64,000 nt of DNA from an uncultured Cohaesibacter sp. (GCF_963677725.1 NZ_OY782507.1:4234171-4298170), one strand, 5' to 3'. Shown: positions 8,963 to 18,921, counted from the first letter of the stretch. The notes: generated by a model from the letters alone, not told the origin. A program made the numbers and translations.

Positions 8963-10069
8963 TTATTTGTAGTCGTATTTGCCTTTGCTCCACTTGTACC
9001 AGACATAGCCTGGCAGGGTCACGTCACCTTTGTCGTCAAAGGAGAGGTTGCCCAGAACGGTGGAGAATTCACCTTTGTTCAGCTCGTCGCTGACTGCGTC
9101 ATAATCGGTGGAACCAGCCGCTTCAACCGCGTCAGCCCAAGCCTGAATTGCGGCGTAGGTGTAGAGAACATAGCCTTCGGTGGTTTTACCAGCAGCCTTG
9201 AATTTCTCAACAACTGGAGCAGCTTCCGGATTGTCGGATGGGTTTGGCGAGAAGGTCATCAGGGTGCCTTCGCCAGCATCGCCGGTGATGGACCAATATT
9301 CGTCGGTTACCAGAGCGTCACCAGAGATCAGCACGGTGTCCATGCCCTGTTCACGCATCTGACGCACGATCAGGCCAGCTTCGGTGTGGTAGCCACCAAC
9401 ATAGAGGGCATCGATCTTGGCCTGCTTCAGCTTGGAAACCAGAGCGGTATAGTCTTTCTCACCAGCGGTGTAGGCTTCATACATCGCAGCTTTGCCGCCG
9501 AGTTTCTCAAAATTGGCAAGGGTCTGGTCAGCCAGGCCTTTACCGTAAGCGGTTTTGTCGTGGATCACAGCGACGTTTTTATCGCCGAACTCTTCAAACA
9601 GCAACTTGCCAGCCACTTCACCCTGCTGGTCATCACGACCGCAAACGCGGTAGGTGCCGCCATCGGGATTAGGGCGCTCATCGGTGAATTTCGGGTTGGT
9701 GGAAGCCGGTGAAATCTGAATGATGCCTTCTTCAGCATAGACCGAGGATGCCGGGATCGAAGAGCCGGAGCAGAAGTGGCCGGCCATGAAGACCACGCCT
9801 TTGCCTGCCATCTGGTTGGCAACGGCAACAGCCTGTTTCGGGTCGCAGGCGTCATCGCCAACTTCCAGAACGAGCTTCTCGCCATTGATGCCGCCTGCGG
9901 CGTTGATATCGGCAACAGCCTGTTCGGCGCCGATTTTCATCTGTTGACCGAAGGATGCATATTGACCGGTCATTGGGCCAGCGGTAGCAATAATAATATC
10001 TGCATATGACACGCTGGACATAACCAGCGAACCGGCGATTGCGACACCTGCCAAAAGTGCATTTTTCAT
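8963..10069 (-). CDS. Branched-chain amino acid ABC transporter substrate-binding protein
   Basis: A 368-residue periplasmic binding protein of the LivJ/LivK/BraC type (Peripla_BP_6). A signal peptide occupies about residues 1-23 (MKNALLAGVAIAGSLVMSSV, then SYA before the mature ADIIIA). The mature part begins with IATAGPMTGQYASFGQQMK, and VVFMAGHFCSGSSIPASSVY lines the ligand cleft between the lobes. ATG 10069 is preceded by GGGAGAT and is clearly the start. It lies downstream of the permease and ATPase genes with a 226-base gap, suggesting a separate promoter that allows higher expression of the binding protein. It delivers Leu, Ile, Val or related amino acids to LivHMGF. Confidence 0.95.
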   Translation of the reverse strand: MKNALLAGVAIAGSLVMSSVSYADIIIATAGPMTGQYASFGQQMKIGAEQAVADINAAGGINGEKLVLEVGDDACDPKQAVAVANQMAGKGVVFMAGHFCSGSSIPASSVYAEEGIIQISPASTNPKFTDERPNPDGGTYRVCGRDDQQGEVAGKLLFEEFGDKNVAVIHDKTAYGKGLADQTLANFEKLGGKAAMYEAYTAGEKDYTALVSKLKQAKIDALYVGGYHTEAGLIVRQMREQGMDTVLISGDALVTDEYWSITGDAGEGTLMTFSPNPSDNPEAAPVVEKFKAAGKTTEGYVLYTYAAIQAWADAVEAAGSTDYDAVSDELNKGEFSTVLGNLSFDDKGDVTLPGYVWYKWSKGKYDYK

Positions 10070-10295
10070 GAAAATCTCCCGTGAGATGTTTGTGCGTTCC
10101 ATTGCGATCTTGTCGAACGCAATATTCTGGTGTGATTTGTTTTTATTGAACCATATGGTCATTTGAATTAGGGCTGAAATTTTCGAAACTTTCAATCCCT
10201 TTTTTGCTGTCTCCGTAGCTAAGCCATTGGAATATGGTATTGTTCGGAGACGAGGAAGCGGCGGGTATCCGTCGCGTCCAATCTCGTGCGAAGGC

Positions 10296-10640
10296 TTAAC
10301 TCCGCTTTTCCCGCCAGCTGAGCGGGCTTACCTTCTCATACAGCCAATTATACTGATCGACCATCTGGTTGGTGCGCGTGTAGCGGTGACCAAGCCAGCA
10401 GGCGGCCAGCAGGACTGCAAAGTCGACAATGTAGAAATGCACCGATAACAGGGTGCCCTCAAACAGTGAGAAATGCAGGAAGCGGACGGCGAGCGCCAGC
10501 AGCAGCATATAGATCACGATCTGATAGGTCGGTCGCCAGGATAGAGCGATGCCCCGACCAGACATCCAGGCTGCACCACCGCCGATCAGGACGGTGAGAA
10601 AGAAAAAAGCCAAGAAGGAATTTTCCCAGAGCAAAGACAT
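10296..10640 (-). CDS. DUF6867-like small membrane protein of the liv operon
   Basis: A 114-residue protein with three predicted helices (about residues 8-28, 38-58 and 66-86). It resembles the DUF6867 proteins that follow livF in many Rhizobiales, with the pattern GGGAAWMSGRGIALSWRPTY and VDFAVLLAACWLG. A strong AGAAGGAG precedes ATG 10640, which is 17 bases after livF. Its constant placement suggests a link to branched-chain amino acid uptake, but no biochemical role is known. Confidence 0.75.
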   Translation of the reverse strand: MSLLWENSFLAFFFLTVLIGGGAAWMSGRGIALSWRPTYQIVIYMLLLALAVRFLHFSLFEGTLLSVHFYIVDFAVLLAACWLGHRYTRTNQMVDQYNWLYEKVSPLSWREKRS

Positions 10641-10657
10641 GGTGTATCTCCTTCTTC

Positions 10658-11383
10658 TCAGTGTCTGCCGCCTTCGAGATAGGCTGCCTGAACTTCCGGA
10701 TTTTCCAGCAGTTCATGGCCGCCACCCGAAAGGGTGATTTGCCCGTTGATCATGACATAGCCACGATGGGCAAGACGCAGGGCGTGAAAGGCATTCTGCT
10801 CGACGAGGAAGACGGTCAGGCCCTGTTTTTCATTCAGCTCCTTGATGACCTCGAAGATCTGCTTGACGACCAGCGGCGCAAGGCCAAGGGATGGTTCGTC
10901 GAGCATCAGCAATTTTGGACGGGACATCAGAGCGCGGGCAATGGCCAGCATTTGCTGTTCGCCACCCGATAGGGTGCCGCCGCGCTGGTTTTGCCGCTTC
11001 TCGAGAATCGGGAAGAGGTCGAACACCATGCGGAGATCTTCGTCCATATGCGCATAATTGATGACCGCAGCCCCCATCAGCAGATTTTCCATCACTGTCA
11101 TGCGGCCAAAGATGCGGCGGCCTTCCGGTGACTGGGCAATGGACCGATGGGCGATTTCGTGGGTCGGCAAATGGGTGATGTCTTCGCCATCATAGGTGAT
11201 GGTGCCTGCGCGCGCCTTGGTGATGCCGCAGACAGTCATCATGGTGGTGGACTTGCCAGCGCCGTTGGCCCCGATGATGGTCACAATCTCCCCTTCATTG
11301 ACATCGATATCGATGCCACGAAGGGCGATGATCTTGCCATAGTAGGTTTCAATCCCTCTCAGGCTGAGGAGTGGCTCGCTCAT
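10658..11383 (-). CDS. livF: Branched-chain amino acid ABC transporter ATP-binding protein LivF
   Basis: A 241-residue ABC ATPase. Walker A is GANGAGKS, the signature is LSGGEQQMLAIARALM, and Walker B is LLMLDEPSLGL. The C-terminal VLVEQNAFHALRLAHRGYVM is characteristic of LivF. The start overlaps the livG stop by four bases, indicating translational coupling. It works as a heterodimer with LivG on the cytoplasmic face of LivHM. Confidence 0.96.
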   Translation of the reverse strand: MSEPLLSLRGIETYYGKIIALRGIDIDVNEGEIVTIIGANGAGKSTTMMTVCGITKARAGTITYDGEDITHLPTHEIAHRSIAQSPEGRRIFGRMTVMENLLMGAAVINYAHMDEDLRMVFDLFPILEKRQNQRGGTLSGGEQQMLAIARALMSRPKLLMLDEPSLGLAPLVVKQIFEVIKELNEKQGLTVFLVEQNAFHALRLAHRGYVMINGQITLSGGGHELLENPEVQAAYLEGGRH

Positions 11384-12249
11384 GAGATTTTCTCCTCTTC
11401 GTGGGCAAGACGTGCTTCTGCTTCGGCAATTTCAACCTCATCGTCATCCACGCCGAGATAGGCGGCGATGACATGGGGGTCATTCTGCACGAATTTAGCG
11501 TCCCCGTCGGAGATCTTGACGCCATAGTCAAGTACGACAACGTGATCGGAAATCTGCATCACCATCGACATGTCGTGCTCGATCAAAAGAACAGCTGTAT
11601 CGTCAAGTTCGCGGATCGAGAGAAGCAGCTGATTGAGTTCCAGCGTTTCTTTGGGATTGAGGCCGGCTGCAGGTTCGTCGAGGCAGAGCAGCTCGGGATT
11701 GGTGCACATGGCACGGGCAATCTCAAGGCGGCGCTGGTCGCCGTAAGGCAGGTCGGCTGCCGGATCGTCGGCCCGATCAATGAGATCAATGCGTTCGAGC
11801 CAAGCCTTGGCTTTTTCAACCGAGTCCTGTTCGGACCGCCGGAACGATTTCAGCCCCAGCACACCTGCAATTGTGAAGACGGAATCGACCATCAGTTTGT
11901 TATGCTGGGCGATCATCAGATTTTCCAGAACGGTCATGCCGCCAAACAGACGGATATTCTGAAAGGTCCTTGCCACGCGGGCATGGTGTGAGATCTGAAA
12001 GTCTGGCATCCGCTCCAACAGATATTGACTGCCGTTGGCGCGATTCATGGTGATGCGGCCCTCGGTCGGCTTGTAGAAGCCGGTGACACAGTTAAAGACC
12101 GTGGTCTTGCCTGCGCCGTTGGGACCGATCAGGGCGGTAATGTCGTTGCGACCGACCTCAAAGGAGAGGTCGTCGATCGCCACCAGACCACCGAAGCGCA
12201 TGGTCAGATGCTCAACGGTGAGGATCGGGTTGTCTTGCCAGCTGGTCAT
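11380..12249 (-). CDS. livG: Branched-chain amino acid ABC transporter ATP-binding protein LivG
   Basis: A 289-residue ABC ATPase with Walker A GPNGAGKT, a Liv-type signature LPYGDQRRLEIARAMC and Walker B LLCLDEPAAGL followed by NPKETLELNQLL, a LivG hallmark. The C-terminus carries an additional acidic tail (GVDDDEVEIAEAEARLAHEE) beyond the usual end near residue 255-260. Its start overlaps the livM stop and its stop overlaps the livF start by four bases each. Confidence 0.96.
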   Translation of the reverse strand: MTSWQDNPILTVEHLTMRFGGLVAIDDLSFEVGRNDITALIGPNGAGKTTVFNCVTGFYKPTEGRITMNRANGSQYLLERMPDFQISHHARVARTFQNIRLFGGMTVLENLMIAQHNKLMVDSVFTIAGVLGLKSFRRSEQDSVEKAKAWLERIDLIDRADDPAADLPYGDQRRLEIARAMCTNPELLCLDEPAAGLNPKETLELNQLLLSIRELDDTAVLLIEHDMSMVMQISDHVVVLDYGVKISDGDAKFVQNDPHVIAAYLGVDDDEVEIAEAEARLAHEEEKIS

Positions 12250-13538
12250 CCTTCACCCTCCGCAACGAGATCGCCTGAAACGGCTTTCTTTTCTTTCAAA
12301 TAGACAGAAGGTTCACGACTGGAGACGAGACCACGCGGTTTCCAAACCATGATGACAACCATCAGGAGGCCAAAGACCAGCATGCGCAGCTCTTCAAGTT
12401 CTCGGAAGACCTCAAAGCCGCCAATCATGAAGATCGAGGCGATGACGACACCCAGCTGGCTGCCCAGTCCACCCAGAACCACGATGGCGAGAATGATCGC
12501 CGATTCGATAAAGGTAAAGCTTTCCGGTGAGATAAAGCCCTGACGGGTGGCAAAGAAGGCACCGGCAAAGCCGCCAAACATGGCACCCAGCGAGAAGGCG
12601 GTCAGTTTGGTGTTGGTGGTGTTGATGCCGAGGGATCGGCAGGCAATCTCGTCTTCGCGCAGGGCTTCCCATGCACGGCCAATCGGCAGGCGACGCAGGC
12701 GCATGGTGATGAAGTTGGTCAACAAAGCCAGTGCGAGGATGAGATAGAAGAGGAAGATCACCCGGTGCAACGAGGAATAATCCAGTCCGAAGAAATCGGC
12801 AAAGCCGTTTTTGCGGGTGAATTCAAGACCAAAGAAGCTGGGGCGCGGAATGCGCGAAATGCCATCCGGGCCACCGGTGAATTCATACCAGTTCAGAAGC
12901 ACGACGCGAATGATCTCACCAAAGGCCAAGGTGACGATGGCGAGATAATCGCCGCGCAAACGCAAGACCGGGAAACCAAGAATGATGCCCCAGAAAGCGG
13001 CGAGAATACCGGCCAGCGGCAGACAGATCCAGAAGGAAAGGTCGAAATTCTGTGCCAGCAACGCATAGGAATAGGCGCCCACGGCATAGAAGGCGACATA
13101 GCCAAGATCGAGCAGGCCAGCAAGGCCAACCACGATATTCAGGCCCCAACCAAGCATGATGTAGGTAAGGACCAGAATGCCAAGGTCGATCGCATAGCGG
13201 TTGCCATAGAAGGGCAGGGTGATGGCGAAGACCAGCAATGCCGGGCCAATGAAGGTGCCAATCTTGGTCAGGGTGTCGGCTTTTGGAACCAGAGACTTGG
13301 TCGCATCGGCAATGACATTGTTGCCCTGCCAGATGAACAGGCCCATCAGCAGGCGGCCGACAAAGACCACGGCGACCATGGCAGCGACCATTGGCCATTG
13401 GGACTTGAGCGTCAGGCCGCCGGGGATCGTCTCAGTCTTCAAGCCAACCATGATACAGGTCAGCGCAAGGGTGACGAGCGCGGCCAGACCTGCATCTTTC
13501 AACGCAGACTGGATGCGGCTTTGAGGTGCTGCAGACAT
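12246..13538 (-). CDS. livM: Branched-chain amino acid ABC transporter permease LivM
   Basis: A 430-residue inner-membrane permease. The N-terminal 100 residues hold two to three additional helices, as in many long LivM proteins. The conserved core has YIMLGWGLNIVVGLAGLLDLG, FPVLRLRGDYLAIVTLAFGE and the EAA-like cytoplasmic loop GRAWEALREDEIACRSLGIN that contacts the ATPases. It pairs with LivH to form the channel. The start lies one base after the livH stop. Confidence 0.95.
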   Translation of the reverse strand: MSAAPQSRIQSALKDAGLAALVTLALTCIMVGLKTETIPGGLTLKSQWPMVAAMVAVVFVGRLLMGLFIWQGNNVIADATKSLVPKADTLTKIGTFIGPALLVFAITLPFYGNRYAIDLGILVLTYIMLGWGLNIVVGLAGLLDLGYVAFYAVGAYSYALLAQNFDLSFWICLPLAGILAAFWGIILGFPVLRLRGDYLAIVTLAFGEIIRVVLLNWYEFTGGPDGISRIPRPSFFGLEFTRKNGFADFFGLDYSSLHRVIFLFYLILALALLTNFITMRLRRLPIGRAWEALREDEIACRSLGINTTNTKLTAFSLGAMFGGFAGAFFATRQGFISPESFTFIESAIILAIVVLGGLGSQLGVVIASIFMIGGFEVFRELEELRMLVFGLLMVVIMVWKPRGLVSSREPSVYLKEKKAVSGDLVAEGEG

Positions 13539-13539
13539 A

Positions 13540-14454
13540 TCAGACCTTCTCCACTTCTGGCTTGCCGAGCAGTCCGGATGGCAGGAAGATCAGCACAATT
13601 GCCAGAATCGAGAAGGCTGCGACATCCTTGTATTCGACTGAGAAATAACCAGACCAGAAGGTTTCGATCAGGCCGATCAGGAGGCCACCAAGCATGGCGC
13701 CCGGCAGGGAGCCGATGCCGCCAAGAACGGCTGCGGTGAAGGCTTTCACCCCGGCAAGGAAGCCGATGAAGAAATCGATCACGCCATAATAAAGCAGGAA
13801 CATGATGCCAGCGACCGAGGCAAGCGCTGCACCCATGACGAAGGTCAACGAAATGGTGCGGTCGACATTGACGCCAAGCAGGGCAGCCATTTTCTGATCC
13901 TGCTCACAGGCGCGCTGGGCGCGGCCAAGGGAGGTCTTGTTGATCAGAAGGGTGAAGCCAGCCATCAGGCACACCGTGGTCACAATGATCAGGATCTGCA
14001 TATAGGAAAGCTGAACAACAAAGCCATCCTCTTCCATCAATTGGAAGCCGCCCGTGATCTGCGGTGGCAGAGGCTTGACGCGCGCGCCCTGAACGATCTG
14101 GACGAAGTTTTGCAGCACAATGGACATGCCAATCGCTGTGATGAGCGGAGCCAGTCGGAATGAACCGCGCAACGGACGATAGGCGAGGCGTTCGACACTC
14201 CAGCCCCAGACCGAAGTCATCAGCATCGAAACGATCAGCACGATCAGCAGCACGATCGGCAGAAAGGTGACACCCATGGCAGTGACGGCCAGAAGGGTAA
14301 TCAGTGCGATGAAGGCACCAACCATGAAGATGTCACCATGGGCAAAGTTAATCATGCCGATGATGCCATAAACCATGGTGTAACCAATGGCGATCAGGCC
14401 GTAGATGGACCCTAGTGTTATGCCATTGATCAGCTGTTGTATAAAATATTCCAT
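13540..14454 (-). CDS. livH: Branched-chain amino acid ABC transporter permease LivH
   Basis: A 304-residue permease, first gene of the liv operon. It starts with MEYFIQQLINGITLGSIYGL, followed by GMINFAHGDIFMVGAF, both standard for LivH, and has the coupling loop QRACEQDQKMAALLGVN. The frame remains open for a further 64 codons upstream, but that stretch is basic and unlike LivH, so ATG 14454 is the start. Expression is presumably driven from the 500-base region upstream. Confidence 0.95.
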   Translation of the reverse strand: MEYFIQQLINGITLGSIYGLIAIGYTMVYGIIGMINFAHGDIFMVGAFIALITLLAVTAMGVTFLPIVLLIVLIVSMLMTSVWGWSVERLAYRPLRGSFRLAPLITAIGMSIVLQNFVQIVQGARVKPLPPQITGGFQLMEEDGFVVQLSYMQILIIVTTVCLMAGFTLLINKTSLGRAQRACEQDQKMAALLGVNVDRTISLTFVMGAALASVAGIMFLLYYGVIDFFIGFLAGVKAFTAAVLGGIGSLPGAMLGGLLIGLIETFWSGYFSVEYKDVAAFSILAIVLIFLPSGLLGKPEVEKV

Positions 14455-14953
14455 TTGACTCGCTGTTCCTGAGCTCTTTGTGGCTTGATCACCACTTTTT
14501 TTGTTTGGAATGTGATGCTTATTTTTGTTTTGAGATCTATGTCCCGGACAACTTTTTAGCAAGAAGCGAGATCGGACACAAATGTTTCGAACCAGATTTC
14601 GATCATTATTGATATATTTCGGGATAAGTGCCCAAAATTTGACCAAATGAATTCGGGTCTACGATAAAAATGGCGAGGAAATAGCTGACTTTTGGAAGGA
14701 TGGTTGCGAAATAGTCGGTTTTTGTGGAACATTTCCACCGAGGTGGTTGTTAATTGTGCAGATGTGGCGGATCTTTATGACAAAAGTCTTAGAACATCTT
14801 GCTAATACGTAGTCTTGACTCGTAAATACTGCGGTGCAGCTAACTTTGGGTGCGCTGCGAAATATTTGTCACAGTATTATTACTTATGGGTTCTTTCCGC
14901 TTTAGTTTTTGGCATTTGGGCTTTTGAAAGGCGCTGTCAGCTTTGAGCGTTGC
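14455..14953. other. Intergenic region between livH and radC
   Basis: About 500 bases, richer in A and T than the neighbouring genes, with no convincing coding frame. It must contain the liv operon promoter reading leftwards, and the 3' end of radC abuts its right edge. I could not identify a named riboswitch or regulator site. Confidence 0.4.
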
Positions 14954-15652
14954 TCAAATCAAGCCCAGGCTGCGGAAACTGGTGTGACCATTTCGGGCGA
15001 CGATAATATGATCATGGAGTGAAATGCCCAAGGGCTCGGCTGCATCGGCCACCTGTTTGGTCATGTCGATATCTGCCCGCGATGGTGTGGGGTCGCCGCT
15101 GGGGTGATTATGGACCATAACGATGGCCGTCGCCGACAAGTCCAGCGCCCGTTTGACCACTTCGCGAATATAAACTGGCGTGTGGTCGACGGTGCCGGTC
15201 TGCTGCACTTCATCGGCAATCAGGGCATTCTTCTTGTCAAGAAAGAGAATGCGGAATTGTTCAATGTCATTGTAGGCCATGGCGGTGCGGCAATGGTCAA
15301 GCACGGCCTGCCATGAGGAGAGGATCGGGCGGTCCTTGACCCGATCAGACGCAAAACGGGCAGCGGCGGCCTGAACCAGCTTGAGATCGGTGACAACGGA
15401 CGGGCCAATGCCATCCATTTCCAGCAACAGCTTTTCAGGGGCCGCAAGCACTTCGGCAAAGGAGCCAAAGCGCTTGATCAGCGCTTTGGCCAATGGTTTT
15501 GTATCCCGGCGCGGAATGCTGCGGAACAGAAGCAGTTCAAGCAATTCATAATCGTGCAGTGCTTCGGGGCCAGCGTCGCGAAACTTGCCGCGAAGCCTGT
15601 CCCGATGGCCCAGATAATGGGGCGTGCCTGCTGAATCCTTCAAACCGCGCAT
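14954..15652 (-). CDS. radC: RadC family JAB-domain protein
   Basis: A 232-residue protein with an N-terminal helix-hairpin-helix part ([20 protein letters not shown], about residues 75-95) and a C-terminal JAMM/MPN domain. The metal motif is complete: His181 and His183 in [12 protein letters not shown], Ser191 and Asp194. RadC was once linked to DNA repair, but its real function is unsettled. It lies nine bases downstream of map, in the order sfsA-map-radC that is common in Rhizobiales. Confidence 0.93.
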   Translation of the reverse strand: MRGLKDSAGTPHYLGHRDRLRGKFRDAGPEALHDYELLELLLFRSIPRRDTKPLAKALIKRFGSFAEVLAAPEKLLLEMDGIGPSVVTDLKLVQAAAARFASDRVKDRPILSSWQAVLDHCRTAMAYNDIEQFRILFLDKKNALIADEVQQTGTVDHTPVYIREVVKRALDLSATAIVMVHNHPSGDPTPSRADIDMTKQVADAAEPLGISLHDHIIVARNGHTSFRSLGLI

Positions 15653-15661
15653 GGATGCCCT

Positions 15662-16498
15662 CTAGCTATTGGCTTTTATATAGGGCGGCTTGTCATAACC
15701 TGCTGGTGACAAGGTGAAGATCTCGCAGCCATCCTCGGTGATGCCGACGGAATGCTCGAACTGGGCCGAGAGGGACCGGTCACGGGTGACCGCTGTCCAG
15801 CCATCATTCAACACCTTTACATGGGGTTTGCCCAGATTGATCATCGGTTCGATAGTGAAAATCATGCCGGGCTTGAGTTCAACCCCTTCGCCCTTGCGGC
15901 CATAGTGGAGAATGTTTGGTGCATCATGGAACAGGCGGCCCAGACCATGGCCACAAAAGTCGCGCACCACGCCGCAGCGTTCCCGCTCTGCATATTCCTG
16001 AATGGCCGCGCCAATGTCGCCTGTGGTGTTGCCCGGTTTGGCGGCCGCAATGCCGATTTGCAACGATTCATAGGTGACTTCGATCAGGCGTTCGGCGGCG
16101 CGCTTGATCTGGCCGACGGTATACATGCGCGAGCTGTCCCCGTGCCAACCATCAAGGATATAGGTGACGTCGACATTGACGATGTCGCCTTCCTTCAGGG
16201 GCTTGTCATTGGGGATGCCATGGCAGACCACATGGTTGATCGAAGTGCAGCTGAATTTTTTATAGCCGCGATAATTGAGGGTCGCGGGCACGGCGTTATT
16301 TTCTGCGCAAAAGCTGCTGATATAATCATCAATGGCTTGGGTGGTGACGCCGGGGGCAATCAATTCCGCTACGCCATCGAGGGCCCGGGCCGTCAATTGT
16401 CCGGCGCGGCGCATGCCTTCAAAGGCTTCTTCGTCAAACAGCCTGATGTCTCCGGTGTTGCGCAACGGGCCATCGTCGGCCGCAATATAATTTACCAT
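15662..16498 (-). CDS. map: Methionine aminopeptidase, type I
   Basis: Map removes the initiator methionine from nascent proteins. The 278-residue protein shows the pita-bread fold motifs: SINHVVCHGIPNDKPLKEGD, VNVDVTYILDGWHGDSSRMY with two metal-binding Asp, CGHGLGRLFHDAPNILHYG with His, and FTIEPMINLG with Glu. ATG 16498 (MVNYIAADD) was chosen from family alignment; the upstream extension is Pro/Arg rich and overlaps the sfsA frame. The gene lies about 100 bases downstream of sfsA. Confidence 0.96.
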   Translation of the reverse strand: MVNYIAADDGPLRNTGDIRLFDEEAFEGMRRAGQLTARALDGVAELIAPGVTTQAIDDYISSFCAENNAVPATLNYRGYKKFSCTSINHVVCHGIPNDKPLKEGDIVNVDVTYILDGWHGDSSRMYTVGQIKRAAERLIEVTYESLQIGIAAAKPGNTTGDIGAAIQEYAERERCGVVRDFCGHGLGRLFHDAPNILHYGRKGEGVELKPGMIFTIEPMINLGKPHVKVLNDGWTAVTRDRSLSAQFEHSVGITEDGCEIFTLSPAGYDKPPYIKANS

Positions 16499-16595
16499 TG
16501 GGTCTGTTCCGTTCGTCTTCTTTTTGGTCTGGCTGAAACCGGCCATGGCCGCCCAGCCCTGATTGGGGTCTATGTTCCGCGTTTTGCAATCTCTG

Positions 16596-17297
16596 TCAAT
16601 CGGCAAAGGGCAGAGAATGGGTGAGGTGGATACCCTGCGGAGATATATCGCAGCCATAGACCAGCGCTTCGACACCTCGGGCGCGGGCCTGGTCAAAGGC
16701 GGTGGCATAGGTCGGGTCAATATCGGCTGCAAGACTGAAGCGAGCGCAGTCTGTGCGGTTGACCAGATAGAGCATCACCGCGCGTTTGCCTTGCTCGACC
16801 ATGTCTCCCAGCTCGACCAGATGCTTTGCGCCGCGCTTGGTGACCGAATCCGGGAATTCGGCAAGTTCAGGCTGACGCAGCAAATGGACATTCTTGACTT
16901 CCACATAGCAGTCAACCTTGTCCGGGTCTTCGAGCAACAGGTCAATGCGGCTATTCTTGCCATATTTCACTTCGCGCCGCAGTGACTGATAGCCGCTGAT
17001 TTCGGGGATCTTGTCAGCCAGAATGGCTTCTTCGACAATGCGGTTGGGATGGGTGGTGTTGATGCCAATCATTGTCTCGCCAAGTTCGAGCAACTCCCAG
17101 CTATAGGCGAGCTTGCGTTTGGGATTGTTCGATTCTGACAGCCAGACCCGCGTGCCGGGGTCCTTCAGACCGAGCATCGAGCCGGGATTGGCGCAATGGG
17201 CGGTGATGATCGTGCCATCTTCGAGCTCTACATCTGCGAGGAAGCGTTTGTATCGCTGGATGAGGCGGCCGGGAATGAGGGGGCTGTCAAATATCAT
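16596..17297 (-). CDS. sfsA: SfsA family protein
   Basis: A 233-residue member of the SfsA family, named after sugar fermentation stimulation in E. coli. It has an N-terminal OB-like domain (RYKRFLADVELEDGTIITAH, CANPGSMLGL) and a C-terminal nuclease-like domain (NSRIDLLLEDPDKVDCYVEVKN), where the Asp and Glu-x-Lys resemble a PD-(D/E)XK active site. DNA binding was reported for the E. coli protein; any nuclease activity is inferred from the fold. Likely first gene of sfsA-map-radC. Confidence 0.94.
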   Translation of the reverse strand: MIFDSPLIPGRLIQRYKRFLADVELEDGTIITAHCANPGSMLGLKDPGTRVWLSESNNPKRKLAYSWELLELGETMIGINTTHPNRIVEEAILADKIPEISGYQSLRREVKYGKNSRIDLLLEDPDKVDCYVEVKNVHLLRQPELAEFPDSVTKRGAKHLVELGDMVEQGKRAVMLYLVNRTDCARFSLAADIDPTYATAFDQARARGVEALVYGCDISPQGIHLTHSLPFAD

Positions 17298-17527
17298 GAT
17301 CTTTTTTCTGGTTCGCTATGATCTGGTTTTGAGCGCAATATGAGGTTACGTCTTCCGTGTCAGGCGATCGGGACTGTTCTAGCCTATCTATTTGTTGAGA
17401 TTTGGGGCGGGAGAATCAACCGTGTCTTGTGGCAGAGGCGTGCATGGGTTAAAGCGAAGTGCATTCACCGCAGTGACTTTGCGTATCACGTGCGGGCAGA
17501 TCATGCTTCAAAAAGGGATGTGTGGCA

Positions 17528-18286
17528 ATGAATGCAAAAATCATGACTGCCGCTGTGTTGGTGATCGGGGATGAAATTCTGTCTGGTCGCACCAAAGACC
17601 GAAATGTCGGCTTCATTGCGGATTATCTCACCCAACTTGGTATTGATTTGAAAGAGGTCCGGATCGTCTCTGACGATATGAAGGCGATCATTGACGCTGT
17701 CAATGCATTGCGGGCGGGCTTTGATTATGTCTTTACCACCGGGGGTATCGGGCCGACCCATGACGACATTACGGCAGATGCGGTGGCCGCCGCCTTTGGT
17801 GTTGGGATCGATCATGACCCGCGGGCGATGGCGATTCTGGAAGCCCATTATGCCCAGATGCCCGATGCCGAGTTCAATGATGCCCGCAAGCGGATGGCGC
17901 GAATTCCGTTTGGCGCTGATTTGATCGAGAACAAGGTTTCAAAAGCGCCGGGCTTCAGGCTGGGCAATGTTCATGTCATGGCTGGCGTGCCCTCTGTCAT
18001 GCAGGCCATGATGGATGCGATCGCGCCGACTTTGCAGGCGGGCAGCCAGATTGAAAGCGTAACCATTGATTCCGGGCTGGGAGAGGGCCTTGTTGCGGGG
18101 CGTCTGGGGGATGTGCAAAAGGCGCATCCTGGCGTGGTGATTGGCTCCTATCCCTATATTCGCGATGACTTGTTCGCGACCAATATTGTCCTGCGCAGCC
18201 GGGACAAGGCAGCTTTGGGGGCCGCAGCAGTGGCGGTCGAGGCCCTGATTGAAGAACTCAAAGATCAGCAACAAAAGCAATTCTAA
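17528..18286 (+). CDS. CinA/MoCF-type molybdopterin-binding protein
   Basis: A 252-residue protein with a MoCF_biosynth domain in the first 170 residues: VLVIGDEILSGRTKDRNVGF, then FTTGGIGPTHDDITADAVAAAF, as in the N-terminal half of CinA and in stand-alone homologues annotated as competence/damage-inducible protein A. The C-terminal nicotinamide mononucleotide deamidase domain of full CinA is absent, consistent with the short family. ATG 17528 follows AAGGGA by about ten bases; a GTG at 17522 is an alternative. Divergent from sfsA, 70 bases ahead of gpt. The true substrate is unknown. Confidence 0.87.
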   Translation: MNAKIMTAAVLVIGDEILSGRTKDRNVGFIADYLTQLGIDLKEVRIVSDDMKAIIDAVNALRAGFDYVFTTGGIGPTHDDITADAVAAAFGVGIDHDPRAMAILEAHYAQMPDAEFNDARKRMARIPFGADLIENKVSKAPGFRLGNVHVMAGVPSVMQAMMDAIAPTLQAGSQIESVTIDSGLGEGLVAGRLGDVQKAHPGVVIGSYPYIRDDLFATNIVLRSRDKAALGAAAVAVEALIEELKDQQQKQF

Positions 18287-18359
18287 GCCCTCTGGCGAGG
18301 CTCTTGCCGGGCCTGTCTATGGCTTCAACTCTCTTGTCTCTTGGAAGGATTGAAATCCG

Positions 18360-18866
18360 ATGTCTGAAGCGTCCAACAATGCATTTCCCGTCTATTGGGA
18401 ACAATTTCACCGCGATTGCCGGGCCCTTGCCTGGCGCTTGAAGGGTGTCTCCGAATGGAAGGCGATTGTCTGCATCACCCGTGGTGGCTTGGTGCCTGCT
18501 GCGATTATTGCCCGTGAGCTGGGCGTGCGGATGATCGATACGGTCTGTGTGGCCTCCTATCACGATTATGAGAGTCAGGGCGATATGACTGTTCTCAAGC
18601 CCATCGATCCGTCCGTGGTGGATGTTCATGGTGGCGAAGGCGAGGGTGTTTTGATCATCGACGATCTGGTCGATACGGGCAAAACCGCCAAGGTTGTACG
18701 CGCCATGCTGCCCAAAGCGCACTTTGCCACTGTCTATGCCAAGCCCATGGGGCGGCCGCTGGTTGATACATTTGTGACCGAGGTTTCGCAGGACACGTGG
18801 ATCTATTTTCCATGGGATATGGGCCTGCAATTTCAAGCGCCAATCGCCAAAGGTCACGAAGGTTAA
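18360..18866 (+). CDS. gpt: Xanthine-guanine phosphoribosyltransferase
   Basis: A 168-residue purine salvage enzyme that makes XMP and GMP from free bases and PRPP. The PRPP motif is [20 protein letters not shown], and [20 protein letters not shown] matches the N-terminal substrate loop of E. coli Gpt. The C-terminus [19 protein letters not shown] carries the base-binding Trp. GGAAGGAT precedes ATG 18360. It may be co-transcribed with the CinA-like gene and is followed by a terminator. Confidence 0.95.
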   Translation: MSEASNNAFPVYWEQFHRDCRALAWRLKGVSEWKAIVCITRGGLVPAAIIARELGVRMIDTVCVASYHDYESQGDMTVLKPIDPSVVDVHGGEGEGVLIIDDLVDTGKTAKVVRAMLPKAHFATVYAKPMGRPLVDTFVTEVSQDTWIYFPWDMGLQFQAPIAKGHEG

Positions 18867-18921
18867 ACTGAGTCGTTTGGTGAATTTGGAACGTTAAACC
18901 AGCTTTTTACGCGTCTTTCAT

